Shown here one piece after another: positions 53,322 through 54,249 of a stretch of 54,249 bases of DNA (within the stretch, counting starts at the first letter, position 1; each line of letters begins with the position of its first letter). The translations under genes and the position numbers were made by a program. The notes beneath the pieces are model-generated. The model worked only from the letters and a program-made list of their open reading frames with translations. It was not told where the DNA came from and searched no databases. The DNA comes from Methylococcaceae bacterium (lineage in GTDB: Bacteria > Pseudomonadota > Gammaproteobacteria > Methylococcales > Methylomonadaceae), in the NCBI GenBank assembly GCA_030627205.1, contig DAOUSN010000013.1, forward strand, positions 1 to 54,249. Direction: 5' to 3'.

Positions 53322-53345
53322 TCCGATCTCTGGGAGGAGATCGGA
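53322..53345. terminator. Hairpin downstream of the DUF2892 gene
   Basis: TCCGATCTC and GAGATCGGA form a perfect 9-bp stem with a 6-base loop, 10 bases beyond the minus-strand stop. The T run is weak on either strand, so the terminator role is tentative. Confidence 0.5.
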
Positions 53346-53354
53346 TCTTTCAAT

Positions 53355-53606
53355 TTATTTTTCAGATAAATTCTGATTACTATTTTCGTCATCTTTGCAA
53401 CAAGTATTTTTATCAAATCCAGAATAAGCAGGACACCAGCCTATATAACTTGTTGTAACTAATATTAAACCTACAAGTAATAACAAAATATTCGCTAAAA
53501 ATAAAGAAACAAGAATCATAGCTGCGCCTACCCCCATGCGAATTTTTTTATCTTGTTCGCCTACGTTATGTTCAAATTTAACTAAGCGTTTGTAATCAAA
53601 ATTCAT
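53355..53606 (-). CDS. DUF2892 (YgaP-like) inner membrane protein
   Basis: This 83-residue protein carries the DUF2892 pattern: an opening FEHNVGEQDKKIRMGVGA, two membrane segments (about 28-40 and 41-53) and GWCPAYSGFDKNTCC, the usual CP.Y...G.NTC end. Extra Cys residues (CC) and an acidic tail follow. In related proteins this module is the membrane part of YgaP, where a rhodanese is fused; here it stands alone. AAAGG precedes the ATG. Confidence 0.85.
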   Translation of the reverse strand: MNFDYKRLVKFEHNVGEQDKKIRMGVGAAMILVSLFLANILLLLVGLILVTTSYIGWCPAYSGFDKNTCCKDDENSNQNLSEK

Positions 53607-53715
53607 TTTAAAACCTTTTTTAATGTCAGTAGTTGGTAAGGATACCCTATATAATAGGCATTTATAAAATAGTTCTCAATAGACAGCGCTAAAAAAAATG
53701 TGCAAGTGATAAAAA

Positions 53716-54249
53716 ATGGATGTCTCTTTTCTAATTAATTCTTTAAATGATGCCCAGCGTTTGGCTGTGACTGCGCCTTCTAAATCTATGCTTATTTTAG
53801 CTGGGGCTGGTAGTGGTAAAACCCGGGTTTTAGTGCATCGTATTGTGTGGCAAATTCAAGTAGAGGGTTTATCTCCGCATAGTATTTTAGCGGTGACTTT
53901 TACCAATAAAGCCGCCATGGAAATGCGGGAGCGAATTGAAAAATTATTAAAATCCCCTACTCATGCGATGTGGATAGGTACTTTTCATGGATTAGCGCAT
54001 CGCATTTTACGTCGTCATGCTGCGGAGGCAAAATTACCTGATACCTTTCAAGTGATGGATTCTAATGACCAATTACGCCTGATTAAACGGCTTTTGAAAT
54101 CCTTAGAAATTGATGATAAAAAATGGCCGCCAAAGCAAATACAAGGGTTTATTAATGCTCAAAAGGATGAAGGTTTAAGAGCATCTCATATTAGCGATAA
54201 TGGCGATTTTTTTCTACGGAAAATGTTACAGGTTTATCAAGAATATGAG
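53716..54249 (+). CDS. uvrD: DNA helicase II UvrD, N-terminal part (runs off the window)
   Basis: The first 178 codons are present. MDVSFLINSLNDAQRLAV matches the start of UvrD in other Gammaproteobacteria. Walker A is AGAGSGKTRVLVHRI, motif Ia is AVTFTNKAAMEMRERI, and WIGTFHGLAHRILRRH follows. UvrD is the 3'-5' helicase of nucleotide excision and mismatch repair. The gene is intact to the right edge, so it is cut by the window and not truncated. Confidence 0.95.
   Translation, partial: MDVSFLINSLNDAQRLAVTAPSKSMLILAGAGSGKTRVLVHRIVWQIQVEGLSPHSILAVTFTNKAAMEMRERIEKLLKSPTHAMWIGTFHGLAHRILRRHAAEAKLPDTFQVMDSNDQLRLIKRLLKSLEIDDKKWPPKQIQGFINAQKDEGLRASHISDNGDFFLRKMLQVYQEYE

Noticed and set aside
53226..53369. 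Plus-strand ORF of 47 residues after the M16 gene
   Set aside because: It contains the hairpin at 53322-53345, has only a poor ribosome-binding site, overlaps the end of the DUF2892 gene and resembles no family known to me.

Overview
The window reads as a chromosomal segment of an AT-rich gammaproteobacterium, most plausibly a member of the methane/methanol-oxidising Methylococcales. That placement is an inference. It rests on a complete ABC-transporter set of the kind linked to PQQ-dependent alcohol dehydrogenases, a hopanoid locus with a eukaryote-like one-enzyme squalene synthase and an HpnO-type aminotransferase, a membrane pyrophosphatase, and gammaproteobacterial-type tig-clpP-clpX and UvrD genes. 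No methane monooxygenase or methanol dehydrogenase gene lies inside the window, so methanotrophy itself is not shown. Codon use and base composition look uniform and AT-rich throughout, and I see no prophage, integron, CRISPR array or intact insertion sequence.

Layout. 1-272: the tail of an unidentified gene and an orphan IS200/IS605-like end. 273-4630: a PilZ protein, then a four-gene operon (substrate-binding protein, YVTN beta-propeller, ATPase, permease) whose genes overlap by ATGA junctions and which follows a striking tandem 17-bp operator-like repeat. 4818-7042: an atypical PilZ/FimW-like protein and a small membrane-anchored protein with an (ET)6 tract. 7052-7296: tRNA-Gly and tRNA-Cys with a terminator between them. 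7371-10093: SGNH hydrolase, pteridine reductase-like SDR and RNase D. 10097-14616: ParA-like ATPase, CYTH/CHAD protein and K+-dependent-type H(+)/Na(+)-pyrophosphatase, suggesting phosphate/polyphosphate physiology. 14750-19304: thioredoxin-like protein, rRNA-methylase-like enzyme, and a YfiR plus CHASE8-type hybrid histidine kinase pair. 19750-24764: tRNA-Leu, tig-clpP-clpX, terminator, hemN. 24802-29958: class III adenylate cyclase, MFS permease, rhomboid protease, and an Rpn-type nuclease with a GMEK repeat.

30072-41335 is the hopanoid locus. On the minus strand are hpnH, hpnM and mlaA; on the plus strand, diverging from hpnH, are squalene synthase, shc, hpnG, hpnN and hpnO. Together they predict this route: farnesyl diphosphate to squalene to hopene/diplopterol to adenosylhopane to ribosylhopane-derived bacteriohopanetetrol to aminobacteriohopanetriol, plus lipid trafficking by HpnN, HpnM and MlaA. 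Two possible small genes flank it (33272-33418, 41234-41335).

41418-46358: a SoxC/SoxD-like sulfite dehydrogenase pair, a flavin-containing monooxygenase and a thioester-reductase-type SDR. 46417-50376: a secreted LamG/DUF1080-like protein divergent from a secreted sulfatase, with a structured 351-bp region between them. 50448-53127: two M16 peptidase subunits, one without the zinc motif. 53355 to the end: a DUF2892 protein and the first 178 codons of uvrD, cut by the window edge.

The best leads are the ParA/CHAD pair, the Rpn gene with in-frame start codons inside its repeat, the YfiR/CHASE8 kinase pair, and several exact palindromes or tandem operators upstream of the PQQ-linked transporter, hpnH, hpnM and the sulfatase.
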